Position numbers and translations under genes: made by a program. Below, piece by piece: positions 35,022 through 43,971 of a stretch of DNA of 64,000 bases (position 1 is its first letter; each line of letters opens with the position of its first letter). The notes under the pieces are model-generated. The model saw only the letters and a program-made list of their open reading frames with translations. It was not told the DNA's origin and searched no databases. The stretch spans positions 2,190,035 through 2,254,034 of the forward strand of contig AGIF02000001.1 of the NCBI GenBank assembly GCA_000227505.4, in the 5' to 3' direction. This stretch comes from a gamma proteobacterium HIMB55. GTDB taxonomy: Bacteria > Pseudomonadota > Gammaproteobacteria > Pseudomonadales > Halieaceae.

Positions 35022-36365
35022 ATGGCCATACCAACCCATAGTCCTTACGTCATTGTCGGTGCCGGCATCCACGGATTGAGCACGGCTTATCACCTCGCGC
35101 TTCAGCTTAAAGCCACAGGCAGAGGCGACGGTCGTGATATTGTCATTCTAGACAAGTCTGGCATTTGCTCCGGCGCCACGGGTATTGCCTGCGGCGTCAT
35201 CCGCAACAACTACTATCAGCCAGCGATGCGTGAGCTCATGGCGCACTCGGTACGCATTTGGGAGAGCGACCCAGAAACCTACAGCTACCATCCGGTGGGC
35301 TACATGCAGATCAGCTGCGAGTCGATGCGCGAGGACGTACGCTCGATTTACGAGCAGCAGCAAGCCATCGATTACGAGTCGACGTTTATCGAGGGCGCTA
35401 AAGCCAGCAGCAACTACATGAAAACACTGTTTTCCGACTGGCGCGCGGAAGGCATCACCTCGGTGCTTCACGAAAAACCGGGCGGCTATGCAAATAACTC
35501 AAAAGCGATGTACGGCCTCGCAGGAAAGGCTGAGGCGCTAGGCGTCAGAATCATCTCTGGTATCGAAGTGACGAGCCTCTCTTCCGACAATACTGGCGCA
35601 ATCACCTCAGTGAATACCGACCGTGGAAACATCGCCTGTGACTACGCAGTAATCGCGGCCGGTCCCTGGGTGCGGCGCTTCTGGGAAATACTCGAGCTAC
35701 CCATGGAGGTTGGCATCCGCAACCCCGAGACGGGGGTACTTGCCGAGGGTATTCCCATGTGGATCTACTGGTCGCTTCAGGAGGGCACTTTGGGTGTGGA
35801 TCCAAAGCTTCAAGTAACCAATGACGGGCACATGCCACCCGTGATCCACGTCGATACCGATGCGCCGCTTTACTCAGATGATGACGGTCGGCTCATCACT
35901 GACAAGCTGTGGGGTATCTATTACAAACCCGACTTCCACTTTGATGGTGTTCAGGGGGGCGCAGCGCCCTTCATTGTCGATAAAGTAGCCGCCGAGGTCT
36001 CGGTTGATCCTTATGGTCCGGCTTCACCCGAATTCATTGTCGGTCCGGAATTTGCGGAAATGTGGGTGTCAGCACTTGCACACTGCCAGGAGCGGTTCTC
36101 GGGCACACTTCCCAAGTTCAAGCGCGAGCCCTCTGGCGGCATTGGGGCATTTACACCGGACAGTTTCCCCGTTTTCGACACCATGCGCGAAAACTGCTTC
36201 GTGCTCGCGGACTCCAACCATGGCTACAAAATGATTGGCGTCGGTGACTTGGTGGCCAGAACGATCTGTGGAGAATCGCAGTCGTTGTTGCGGCCCTTCA
36301 GGTTCTCGAGGTACGAGGAAGGCGACTTGCACCCGGTGTCCAACAGCCCATTCCCCTGGAGCTAA
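35022..36365 (+). CDS. FAD-dependent DAO-family amine oxidoreductase (sarcosine oxidase beta-like)
   Basis: A 447-residue flavoprotein with the FAD motif VIVGAGIHGLSTAYHLA at residues about 8-24 and a C-terminal FAD contact FVLADSNHGYKMIGVGD. It belongs to the DAO family that oxidises sarcosine, N-methyl amino acids or D-amino acids. I chose the ATG at 35022 with AGGTGG 5 bases before it; a GTG at 35013 adds only three residues. It follows the decarboxylase-like gene after 247 bases, so it may have its own promoter. It is a second candidate for N-demethylation or for oxidation of an epimerised D-amino acid. Confidence 0.86.
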   Translation: MAIPTHSPYVIVGAGIHGLSTAYHLALQLKATGRGDGRDIVILDKSGICSGATGIACGVIRNNYYQPAMRELMAHSVRIWESDPETYSYHPVGYMQISCESMREDVRSIYEQQQAIDYESTFIEGAKASSNYMKTLFSDWRAEGITSVLHEKPGGYANNSKAMYGLAGKAEALGVRIISGIEVTSLSSDNTGAITSVNTDRGNIACDYAVIAAGPWVRRFWEILELPMEVGIRNPETGVLAEGIPMWIYWSLQEGTLGVDPKLQVTNDGHMPPVIHVDTDAPLYSDDDGRLITDKLWGIYYKPDFHFDGVQGGAAPFIVDKVAAEVSVDPYGPASPEFIVGPEFAEMWVSALAHCQERFSGTLPKFKREPSGGIGAFTPDSFPVFDTMRENCFVLADSNHGYKMIGVGDLVARTICGESQSLLRPFRFSRYEEGDLHPVSNSPFPWS

Positions 36366-36482
36366 ACAAACACTCGGCTGATAGCTCCCCTGTTTGGTTA
36401 GAAAAAAGGCATTGGGGAAAACGCCTTGCGGGCGTACACTGCGCGCCCCGTAAAAATGATCGAAGTTATTGCTAGGTAAGCC

Positions 36483-37676
36483 ATGTCCACACTAGACCTT
36501 ATCCATTCTTCGAACGACAGTGGTATCGAGTCGCTTGAAGCCTCAACGGCATACCCTAAGACCGGCTTGCCCAATACACACTACACCGATGCAGTCACTT
36601 GGCAGGAAGAGCGCGATCGCGTCGTCGCCAAGACCTGGGCGGGACTCGGATTTGGCGCTGATATTCAGGAGGCCGGGTGTGTTTATCCTGTAAATTTCAT
36701 GGGACTGCCACTATTGATGGTTAGAGACACCGAGGGTGTAGCGCGCGTATTCCACAATGTCTGCAGCCATCGTGGCATGACACTGGTCGCCGAAAAAGGT
36801 TCGGCAGGCATGGTGATTCGCTGCCCCTATCACCGCTGGGGCTATGGCCTTTCTGGAGAATTGAAAGCGACCCCCAATATTGGCGGTATGGGTGTTCACA
36901 GCATCGAAGGATTCGACTGCAGCGAGCATGGATTAAAGGAAGTACGCTCTGAAGAGTTGATGGGGATTGTCTTCATCAATTTATCGGGTGAAGCACCGGC
37001 GCTGTCTGAGCATCTTGACCCCATTCTCACTCGCTGGGGAGCGCTTGCAGGAAAAGACTTTACGGGACGTTTGGTGAGCGACATGGGTCCTTATGGTTCG
37101 ATGGAGTTATCGGTCGAGAGTAACTACAAACTCGCGATCGAGAACTACTGCGAGTCGTATCACTTACCGTTTGTTCATCCGGACCTCAACACCTACTCAC
37201 CACTCGACGAGCACTACAACGTTATTGTCGACCCCATCTCGTCGGGCCAAGGTACGCACGTCTATGACCTCACGCGCGGGGCATCAACGCCGTTACCGGT
37301 GTTTGCCAATTGGGACGAGTCACGCGTTAAAACTGCCGAATACTTATCGCTCTATCCCAATGTGCTTTTGGGCATTCAAGCTGATCACTTCTTTGCGATC
37401 TTACTCATGCCTGAGTCACCCGAGACGACCACCGAGCGGCTACAATTCTTGTACTCGAGCGAGGAGGCACTGACAGATGCCTACGCAGAGCGCCGGCAAA
37501 GTCTCCATGAGGCGTGGAATTTAGTGTTCTCGGAAGACGTGTCCGTGGTTGAAGGCATGCAACGTGGACGGGCATCACCCGGATTCACAGGAGGTGTGTT
37601 GTCACCATTGATGGACATTCCAACCGCCCATTTCCACGGCTGGTTTGCGGACCGATATAGAGCGGACCAGGCCTGA
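36483..37676 (+). CDS. Rieske non-haem iron oxygenase alpha subunit, second copy
   Basis: A 397-residue oxygenase with Rieske ligands Cys94, His96, Cys114 and His117 (CSHRGM, CPYHRW). The iron site is His227, His232 and Asp352 (ENYCESYHLPFVHP, SEDVSVVEG), and the bridging residue is Glu224. Like the CntA-like protein it has Glu where ring-hydroxylating enzymes have Asp, which points to a quaternary or tertiary amine substrate. The two share only the motif framework, so they are not a recent duplication. It follows the DAO gene by 117 bases. It may remove a different methyl group or act on another substrate. No reductase is encoded nearby. Confidence 0.86.
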   Translation: MSTLDLIHSSNDSGIESLEASTAYPKTGLPNTHYTDAVTWQEERDRVVAKTWAGLGFGADIQEAGCVYPVNFMGLPLLMVRDTEGVARVFHNVCSHRGMTLVAEKGSAGMVIRCPYHRWGYGLSGELKATPNIGGMGVHSIEGFDCSEHGLKEVRSEELMGIVFINLSGEAPALSEHLDPILTRWGALAGKDFTGRLVSDMGPYGSMELSVESNYKLAIENYCESYHLPFVHPDLNTYSPLDEHYNVIVDPISSGQGTHVYDLTRGASTPLPVFANWDESRVKTAEYLSLYPNVLLGIQADHFFAILLMPESPETTTERLQFLYSSEEALTDAYAERRQSLHEAWNLVFSEDVSVVEGMQRGRASPGFTGGVLSPLMDIPTAHFHGWFADRYRADQA

Positions 37677-37701
37677 AAGCGTAGCCTACTACTGAATTCT
37701 T

Positions 37702-37756
37702 AGGTCTCAGGTCTCAGGTCTCAGGTCTCAGGTCTCAGGTCTCAGGTCTCAGGTCT
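37702..37756. repeat. Tandem heptamer repeat, seven copies of AGGTCTC plus a partial
   Basis: Seven perfect copies of AGGTCTC run from 37702 to 37750, followed by AGGTCT. It lies 25 bases after the second Rieske stop and before a terminator, outside any gene. Such perfect short repeats change length by slippage. It is not a CRISPR because the units are contiguous and too short. It might affect mRNA 3' ends or be neutral. Confidence 0.95.
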
Positions 37757-37821
37757 TTAAGCATGCAGCCCAACTTATCTCGACATTAACCTTTAATACA
37801 GGGGCCCGTTTTCAAAACAAA

Positions 37822-37847
37822 AAAAAGGGAGCGAACACTCCCTTTTT
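37822..37847. terminator. Bidirectional intrinsic terminator
   Basis: A 10-base stem AAAAAGGGAG/CTCCCTTTTT with loop CGAACA has A-runs and T-runs on both sides. It sits between the convergent second Rieske gene and the metalloprotease gene, so it can stop transcription from both. Confidence 0.85.
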
Positions 37848-37871
37848 CTTAGCTAGAAACTAGCTTAGAGA

Positions 37872-40511
37872 TCAGTCGTCATCGAGGGCGCGATCAATAT
37901 TCATAACCAACAATTTGGCATGCGCTTGAGAGACTCGATCGCCACGGCGCTTGCTTGCCAACTGATCACGAAGCTCTGATAGCGTCAAAACAGCCAGCGC
38001 CTGCGCTGTGCTGTGATACTTCGACGCACCTTCCTCGCTCGCCATCATGGCAAGGCGATCGACATACTCAACCTGTAAATTACGGCGGAAGCTGTTAACG
38101 CTGCCACGCGCATCGGCAGCAAAGACTGCGTCGGTAAGATCTTCAAAGACCTCAACCAATGGGTATTCATTACCATAGAGCTCGGTATCCGTAATTCGCT
38201 TGAGAACGGTTGGGTTGAGCAGGTGATCGAACACGCGCTTCTGCGCGGACAACACCGCTCGGTGAACCTTGGGATCTTCTGTCGTACCGCCATGGCTGAA
38301 GCCTCGACGCTCGGGGGCCGCTTGTCGCCAAAGTGCACCATCGACCTCGAAAGCCTCGGGTCCAAACAACTGATCGGACAGAGCCGACATGGCCGCCTTC
38401 TGTCGCTCGCGCTCTACGGGTCTGAACGGTTCTGTCGCACCTTCCTGCCCAACCACAGCACGGTCAACGTAAACGCCGCCGATCCAACGTGAAATCACAC
38501 CTGCATTGGTACCCCAGAGCCGCACAAGCAAGGCAACACCGTCGACGACATCCTCGTAAGAATCTCCCTCTTCAGGTGTCCACTCGGCCGTCTTGTTTAA
38601 CGTGTCGTGCATCAGCTCCATCTGATTGGATGCATAGGCAATCGAATCAGAGCTGTTGTCATAAATATTGACGCGTGGGTCGAGACCACGGCCAGGGCTT
38701 CGCATATCGTCCGCGTCATTACCGAAGGACAGCGCGTGCTCGGTTGATCGCGACGCGATTGCCTCGAGTCGAGCAGCTTCCGCATCAGCGTCTGCCAGAC
38801 CGGGCGAGTACGCGTACTCGATATACCAGTCGTCGTATGGTCCTGGTGCGATCGTGTAGAACAAGGTCTGGTCATCACGATCTGCCGCGTAGTTCACGGC
38901 CGGGTAATCCATGACCGAACCCGAAATGATGCCTGATTCGAGTACATCAGGATCCTCGAGCTGCTCGGGTGTGAGCAACTGTGTGGCCTTCATGTTGTGG
39001 TTCATACCTAGCGTGTGGCCTAGCTCGTGAAGGATTAGGTAATACATACGATCGCGCTTTAGCTGCTCCTCGATGTCCGCATCACCGCCATGCATTTGGA
39101 TCGCGATATCGGCCATGAGTCCACCCTCAGCGATTGCGTGTCCAACAGAGCACAGTCGTGCATCGTGACCACCCAGCATCATGGGCTCGAGCGCTTCGCC
39201 TTGAATCAACTCACGCGTGAGCTTTGAGCGATTGAGGAAGGAGTACTCGAGCATGATGTCCGCACCCAGCAATTGACCTGTGCGCGGGTTAGAAAAGCTT
39301 GGCCCGTAACCACCAAAGGGAGGACGTGGCGACGAGGTCCAACGCAGTACGTTGTAACGGATATCGCCCGCATCCCAGTCAGCATCATCCGGCTGTACCT
39401 TAACGACCATCGCATTGCTGAAGCCTGCATGCTCAAACGCCTTATTCCACTCAAGCGCTGCGCCCATGATGAGGTCGCGCCACTCTACTGGTGTGGTGTT
39501 CTCAATCCACCACGTGATGGGCTCGACGGGGTCGGAAATTTCGGCACTTGGGTCTTTCTTCACGAGGTGCCAACGCTCGAGAAAATCGCGATAAGGCGCG
39601 GAGTCCGTAGACGTGAGATCGGTGACTTGGACGTTGAATGAACCAAGTCGCGCGTCAGCAAAACGGGGCTGGTAATCGTTCTCGGGAACTTCAATCCAGG
39701 TGTGGCGAACCGTGATGGATACATTTCGCGCATCCGTCACCGCATCGCTTCCGCCGTTTTTTGGCTTCGGATTATTGAAGACATACTCAACTTCCACCGC
39801 CGTGTTTTCGGGGTAGTTACGAAGCTCAAGAATCTGGCTCTTCTCCGCGTCTAAACCGCCCAGCTTGAAGCGATCCCCGGAATCATCATCACGCGAATAG
39901 GTCACATTGGCGAAAGCCTCTGAGAGGAATAGCGAATCGGCGTCGATCAACACCTCGCCGGTCTCCTCGTCCTCGGCCGCAATGGCGGTTACCGCGAGAA
40001 TAGCGCGCGAGATATTCGCTTCCGAAGCGCGAGAAATCGCATTTTCGGGGTCGAAGTAATACGCGGTGTTCTGGCGGATAAACTGCAACTTATCGAAGCG
40101 GCGCTCGATCGTGAAAATGTACTGATCACCATAAGACCCAGTGAAAGCGCCCGCATCAGTAACGCCATTCATCGTGTGCTTGAAGTAAATGAACTCGCTA
40201 TCGAGCTGATCGCCTTGGAGCAACATCTTGGTCGCGCCCGTTTTGGGGTCGCGGAACATGGTGAACAGACCGTCGATTCGATCCATCTCCTCAGTGAGTT
40301 CGGCGATGGTCTTGGGCTTTTCTTCTTCCTCTTCCCCGTCTTGGCCTTCGCCTTCATCCGAATCCTCGTCAGTATCTGATGTCTCTTCTGCCACTTCTTC
40401 AGTAGCTGGCTCAGGCGCCTCGGGTGCGTCTTCAGCGAGTGCTTTCACGGAGAGTGTTAAAGACAGAGGTAGAACCAGTAGTAGGAGCTTCCACAGATCG
40501 ATACGATTCAT
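37872..40511 (-). CDS. Large secreted zinc-dependent metalloprotease (DUF5117/DUF5118 type)
   Basis: An 879-residue protein from the ATG at 40511, with AAGGA upstream. An in-frame start 147 bases earlier lacks a signal peptide and is rejected. The signal peptide ends near ALAE (residue about 27). A strongly acidic linker of about 45 residues follows (DEDSDEGEGQDGEEEEEK). The protease motif HELGHTLGMNH gives zinc ligands His495, His499 and His505 with catalytic Glu496, a metzincin pattern. The N-terminal region (FYFKHTMNGV-like GSYGDQYIFTIERRFD) matches the family associated with DUF5117. It should act in the periplasm or outside on proteins. Natural substrate unknown. Confidence 0.88.
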   Translation of the reverse strand: MNRIDLWKLLLLVLPLSLTLSVKALAEDAPEAPEPATEEVAEETSDTDEDSDEGEGQDGEEEEEKPKTIAELTEEMDRIDGLFTMFRDPKTGATKMLLQGDQLDSEFIYFKHTMNGVTDAGAFTGSYGDQYIFTIERRFDKLQFIRQNTAYYFDPENAISRASEANISRAILAVTAIAAEDEETGEVLIDADSLFLSEAFANVTYSRDDDSGDRFKLGGLDAEKSQILELRNYPENTAVEVEYVFNNPKPKNGGSDAVTDARNVSITVRHTWIEVPENDYQPRFADARLGSFNVQVTDLTSTDSAPYRDFLERWHLVKKDPSAEISDPVEPITWWIENTTPVEWRDLIMGAALEWNKAFEHAGFSNAMVVKVQPDDADWDAGDIRYNVLRWTSSPRPPFGGYGPSFSNPRTGQLLGADIMLEYSFLNRSKLTRELIQGEALEPMMLGGHDARLCSVGHAIAEGGLMADIAIQMHGGDADIEEQLKRDRMYYLILHELGHTLGMNHNMKATQLLTPEQLEDPDVLESGIISGSVMDYPAVNYAADRDDQTLFYTIAPGPYDDWYIEYAYSPGLADADAEAARLEAIASRSTEHALSFGNDADDMRSPGRGLDPRVNIYDNSSDSIAYASNQMELMHDTLNKTAEWTPEEGDSYEDVVDGVALLVRLWGTNAGVISRWIGGVYVDRAVVGQEGATEPFRPVERERQKAAMSALSDQLFGPEAFEVDGALWRQAAPERRGFSHGGTTEDPKVHRAVLSAQKRVFDHLLNPTVLKRITDTELYGNEYPLVEVFEDLTDAVFAADARGSVNSFRRNLQVEYVDRLAMMASEEGASKYHSTAQALAVLTLSELRDQLASKRRGDRVSQAHAKLLVMNIDRALDDD

Positions 40512-40734
40512 TGTTATTCCTTGGTAATGCATGAGTGAGACCGCGCAAACTCGGTCATTTCGAGACTGGAAAAGATACTCCCAGCAGGGCGTGGAAATCA
40601 AAATAAAAACGCCCTTAACAGGGTGAATCGTCACAAAATCCGTCGATAAAAACGTCACAAGAGCAGTACACTTTCATCAAACTCTTCATCAACGTCTCAT
40701 TCGCTTTTTGTTTAATTGTTAAGGACCTCCGATC

Positions 40735-41682
40735 ATGCGTGCGCTCTACCCCCCTCTCGAACCCTCCCATCACGGCTGGCTAGATGTAGGTAACGGCCAC
40801 AGCATCTATTTCGAGGAATCGGGTAATCCCGATGGGAAGCCCTGTATTTTTGTTCACGGTGGTCCGGGCGGTGGCTCATCGCCCGCGGCGAGACAATTTT
40901 TTGATCCTGCGCGCTACCGCATTGTGCTCTTCGATCAGCGCGGTTGTGGCAGGTCCACGCCCCACGCATCACTCAAGGCAAATACAACCTGGGACTTGAT
41001 TGCGGATATGGAGCGACTGCGAGAGCACCTCGGCATCGATAAGTGGCTTGTCTTTGGTGGCTCTTGGGGAAGCACGCTGAGCCTCGCCTACGCGCAGACA
41101 CATCCCAAACGCGTTACTGAGCTTGTGTTACGGGGTATTTTCCTACTTAGGCCCGAGGAAATTCGATGGTTCTATCAGGAGGGTGCGAGCGCTATGTACC
41201 CCGATACCTGGCAGAACTATCTCGCTCCGATACCTGAAGAGGAGCGCTCGGATCTTGTCACTGCCTTCTACAAACGCTTAACCAGTGAAGACGAGGAAGT
41301 GCGCCTGGCTGCGGCACGCGCCTGGTCAGTCTGGGAGGCTTCGACCAGCTTTCTGCATCAAAACAAAGACTTCATGGAAAAGCTCGATGAACCCGAGGCT
41401 GCATTGGCTATGGCGCGTATCGAGTGCCACTATTTTGTGAACGGCGGTTTTTTCGAGACACCAAATCAGCTACTCGAAAATATCGATGTTATCCGACACA
41501 TCCCGACTGAAATCGTGCAGGGACGTTACGATGTTGTCTGCCCACCAACAACGGCTTGGGAGCTCCATAAATCGTGGCCTGAGGCCAAATTCAACATGGT
41601 ACAAAACGCAGGTCACTCTGCTTTTGACCCTGCAAACGCCAGTGCATTAATTGCAGCGACGGATCGATTCGCAGACAACTGA
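40735..41682 (+). CDS. pip: Proline iminopeptidase
   Basis: A 315-residue alpha/beta hydrolase. HGGPGGGSSP is the oxyanion motif of prolyl aminopeptidases, Ser110 in GGSWGS is the nucleophile, FDQRGCGRS precedes it, and the final His is in QNAGHSAFD. The length matches the roughly 315 of the family. It removes N-terminal proline from peptides in the cytoplasm. AAGGAC lies 8 bases before the ATG. It is divergent from the metalloprotease gene, with 223 bases between. Confidence 0.93.
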   Translation: MRALYPPLEPSHHGWLDVGNGHSIYFEESGNPDGKPCIFVHGGPGGGSSPAARQFFDPARYRIVLFDQRGCGRSTPHASLKANTTWDLIADMERLREHLGIDKWLVFGGSWGSTLSLAYAQTHPKRVTELVLRGIFLLRPEEIRWFYQEGASAMYPDTWQNYLAPIPEEERSDLVTAFYKRLTSEDEEVRLAAARAWSVWEASTSFLHQNKDFMEKLDEPEAALAMARIECHYFVNGGFFETPNQLLENIDVIRHIPTEIVQGRYDVVCPPTTAWELHKSWPEAKFNMVQNAGHSAFDPANASALIAATDRFADN

Positions 41683-41715
41683 GGTTATGGAAACTGGGGT
41701 TATGGCGACTCGGGA

Positions 41716-42525
41716 TTATGTAAGAGGCTTGATAGAGCGCACAGCAATGAAACTCTTGATGAACTGGTCGATCGGCTCATCGCCTCCCCAGTCATCCTCA
41801 TAAAAACCTGCGATCAGAAAACCAGCGTCGAGTTGCCCACCCAGCTGATCGTCTAGCGAATGCACAAATTCGATCGGAGCGTCTGCACCAAACCACTCGG
41901 AACGATCCTCTTCGCTGACCTTTAAGTCCGAGTGTGGCATTTGAAATTTAAGTTGGAATATCCCCTGCTTTTCGAGCTCGGGATCAAACAAACCGTGAAC
42001 GGGCTTCACAAAGCCGCTAACGATCGAACCACCCGGGCACAGCACGCGATACGCCTCCTGCCAAACGGGCCTTATCGATTCCGCAAAACAGTTGGAGCAG
42101 GGGTGGAAAATAAAGTCGAAGGACTCTTCGTCAAAACAGGACAAATCCGCCATGTCGCCCTGCAAAGTCGTGAGAGAAAGCCCCTCTCGCTCAGCAACTA
42201 ACCGATCCTGCGCGAGCTGCTTTTCTGAGGCGTCGAATACCGTCACCTCAGCTCCCGCTGCTGCGAGAATGGGGCCTTGCTGACCGCCCCCTGAGGCAAG
42301 ACAGAGCACACGACAGCCCTCGAGCTTCGGAAACCAAGCATCGGGTACGGGTAGCGATGGTGTGAGCACCAAGCGCCATTCTCCGTTTCGTGCCTTTGCT
42401 ATGTCTTCTGCACAAACGGGTACCGTCCATCGATTGCCTGAGGCCACCAATTGGTCCCAAGCGCGTTGATTGAATTCAAAAACGTTCAAAGGATGACCTA
42501 CCCCCGCATCCAGAGCACCCTTCAT
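41716..42525 (-). CDS. Class I SAM-dependent methyltransferase
   Basis: A 269-residue protein with the SAM motif VLCLASGGGQQG near residues 69-80, the acidic post-motif VTVFDASEKQL, and motif II-like LQGDMADLSCF and FDFIFHPCSNCF. The N-terminal 60 residues include NQRAWDQLVASGNRWTVP, typical of small-molecule methyltransferases of the UbiE/COQ5-like group. It lies 33 bases after the FMN dehydrogenase, on the same strand. Substrate unknown. No strong Shine-Dalgarno is visible. Confidence 0.85.
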   Translation of the reverse strand: MKGALDAGVGHPLNVFEFNQRAWDQLVASGNRWTVPVCAEDIAKARNGEWRLVLTPSLPVPDAWFPKLEGCRVLCLASGGGQQGPILAAAGAEVTVFDASEKQLAQDRLVAEREGLSLTTLQGDMADLSCFDEESFDFIFHPCSNCFAESIRPVWQEAYRVLCPGGSIVSGFVKPVHGLFDPELEKQGIFQLKFQMPHSDLKVSEEDRSEWFGADAPIEFVHSLDDQLGGQLDAGFLIAGFYEDDWGGDEPIDQFIKSFIAVRSIKPLT

Positions 42526-42558
42526 AGCATCGGTGGCACTGTTGGCATTTCAGCCGCA

Positions 42559-43707
42559 TCACCGATAACGCAGATTGTCGCGGTTCAGTTCGCTGACTTG
42601 CTTGACGCCCATGAGGCGCATGTCACGCTCAATTTCCGCACGCAGATTTCCCAATGCGCGTTCGACACCAGGCTGGCCAGCTGCCGCCAACGCATAGAGA
42701 TACAGTCGGCCACCTGACACGGCTTTGGCACCCACCGACAGCGCCTTCAATACATGGGTACCGCGCTGGATACCGCCCTCGCAAATGACATCAATTTTGT
42801 CGCCCACCGCATCGCAAATCTCGGCAAGCTGATCAAAAGGCGCGCGCGAGCCGTCGAGCTGACGTCCCCCATGGTTGGAGACCATGATGCCGGTGCAGCC
42901 GATATCGACAGCGCGCTTTGCATCCTCGACCGACATAATCCCTTTCAACGCGAATTCACCATTCCACTGCGCGCACAGTTTCTCCGCATCTTTCCACGAC
43001 ATGGTTGGGTCGAGCATGCTCGAGAAGTACTCGCCGACCGAAACGGCGACATTGGTTCCCTGATCGACGTGTCCCGATAGGTGCGGCATGTCGAATTTCT
43101 CCTTGGTGAAGAAATTCCACGCCCAGGCCGGATGCGTTGCAAAACTCCAGGCTGACTGCAGATTGAGTTTTGGCGGCGAGGTAAAACCGGTGCGTAGATC
43201 TCGCTCTCGATTGCCCCCGGTAATGGTATCCACGGTCAATGCCATGACATTGAATTTGGCAGCGCGGGCGCGCTCAAGTAACGCATCATTCAAACCGCGA
43301 TCTTTGTGAAAATAAAACTGGAACATTTTAGGTCCGGGGGCGAGCGCTGCAATCTCCTCGACCGTTACCGTTGCCAGCGAGGAGACACCAAACATGGTGC
43401 CGAACTTGGTGGCTGCACGCCCGACTGCGCGCTCACCGTCGTGATGAAACAGTCTTTGAAGCGCTGTGGGGGCGCAGTAAAGCGGCATATCGAGCTTCTG
43501 TCCCATGACCTCGACCGACATGTCTACTTCATCAACCCCATTTAAAACATTGGGGACTAAGTCGACAGCCTCATAAGCTTCGGTGTTGCGGCGATAGGTA
43601 ACCTCATCATCGGCCGCACCATCGATGTAGTGGAAGATCGGTCCGGGAAGCCGCTTTTGGGCGAGCCGTCTGAAGTCAGCAAAGTTATGGCAGTCTGTTA
43701 ATCGCAT
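42559..43707 (-). CDS. lldD: FMN-dependent alpha-hydroxy-acid dehydrogenase (L-lactate dehydrogenase-like)
   Basis: A 382-residue TIM-barrel flavoprotein. The catalytic His is in SNHGGRQLDGS, the FMN phosphate site is GAKAVSGGRLYLYALAAAG, and the N-terminus DFRRLAQKRLPGPIFHYIDG is typical. It oxidises L-2-hydroxy acids such as lactate, passing electrons to the quinone pool in dehydrogenase-type members. I chose the ATG at 43707; a GTG 12 bases earlier is possible. The lldD symbol is by family; mandelate or other hydroxy acids cannot be excluded. It is probably co-transcribed with the methyltransferase. Confidence 0.88.
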   Translation of the reverse strand: MRLTDCHNFADFRRLAQKRLPGPIFHYIDGAADDEVTYRRNTEAYEAVDLVPNVLNGVDEVDMSVEVMGQKLDMPLYCAPTALQRLFHHDGERAVGRAATKFGTMFGVSSLATVTVEEIAALAPGPKMFQFYFHKDRGLNDALLERARAAKFNVMALTVDTITGGNRERDLRTGFTSPPKLNLQSAWSFATHPAWAWNFFTKEKFDMPHLSGHVDQGTNVAVSVGEYFSSMLDPTMSWKDAEKLCAQWNGEFALKGIMSVEDAKRAVDIGCTGIMVSNHGGRQLDGSRAPFDQLAEICDAVGDKIDVICEGGIQRGTHVLKALSVGAKAVSGGRLYLYALAAAGQPGVERALGNLRAEIERDMRLMGVKQVSELNRDNLRYR

Positions 43708-43971
43708 TTTTATTCCCACTCACTTCATTGGCTTTTTTCTGCACCGAGCTCATCTGCCTGGCGCATTACTGGTTCGCTATCGCCCTTATCTGCTTCGCGC
43801 CTTGGCAGGGCTGCGCCACTTGCTCTATTGGACTTTTACACTACGACGCTATTTTCAATAACGTATCGGCACGGCATGATAAAACACTTCGCCCGCATCC
43901 TAACGCAAAGCTGACACAATCTAGCGTGCGGGCAGTCTATGTGCGTCGATGACATTAGGGAACGGATAACC

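Noticed and set aside
37702-37756. CRISPR-like array
   Set aside because: Units are 7 bases and contiguous with no spacers, and no cas genes occur in the window.
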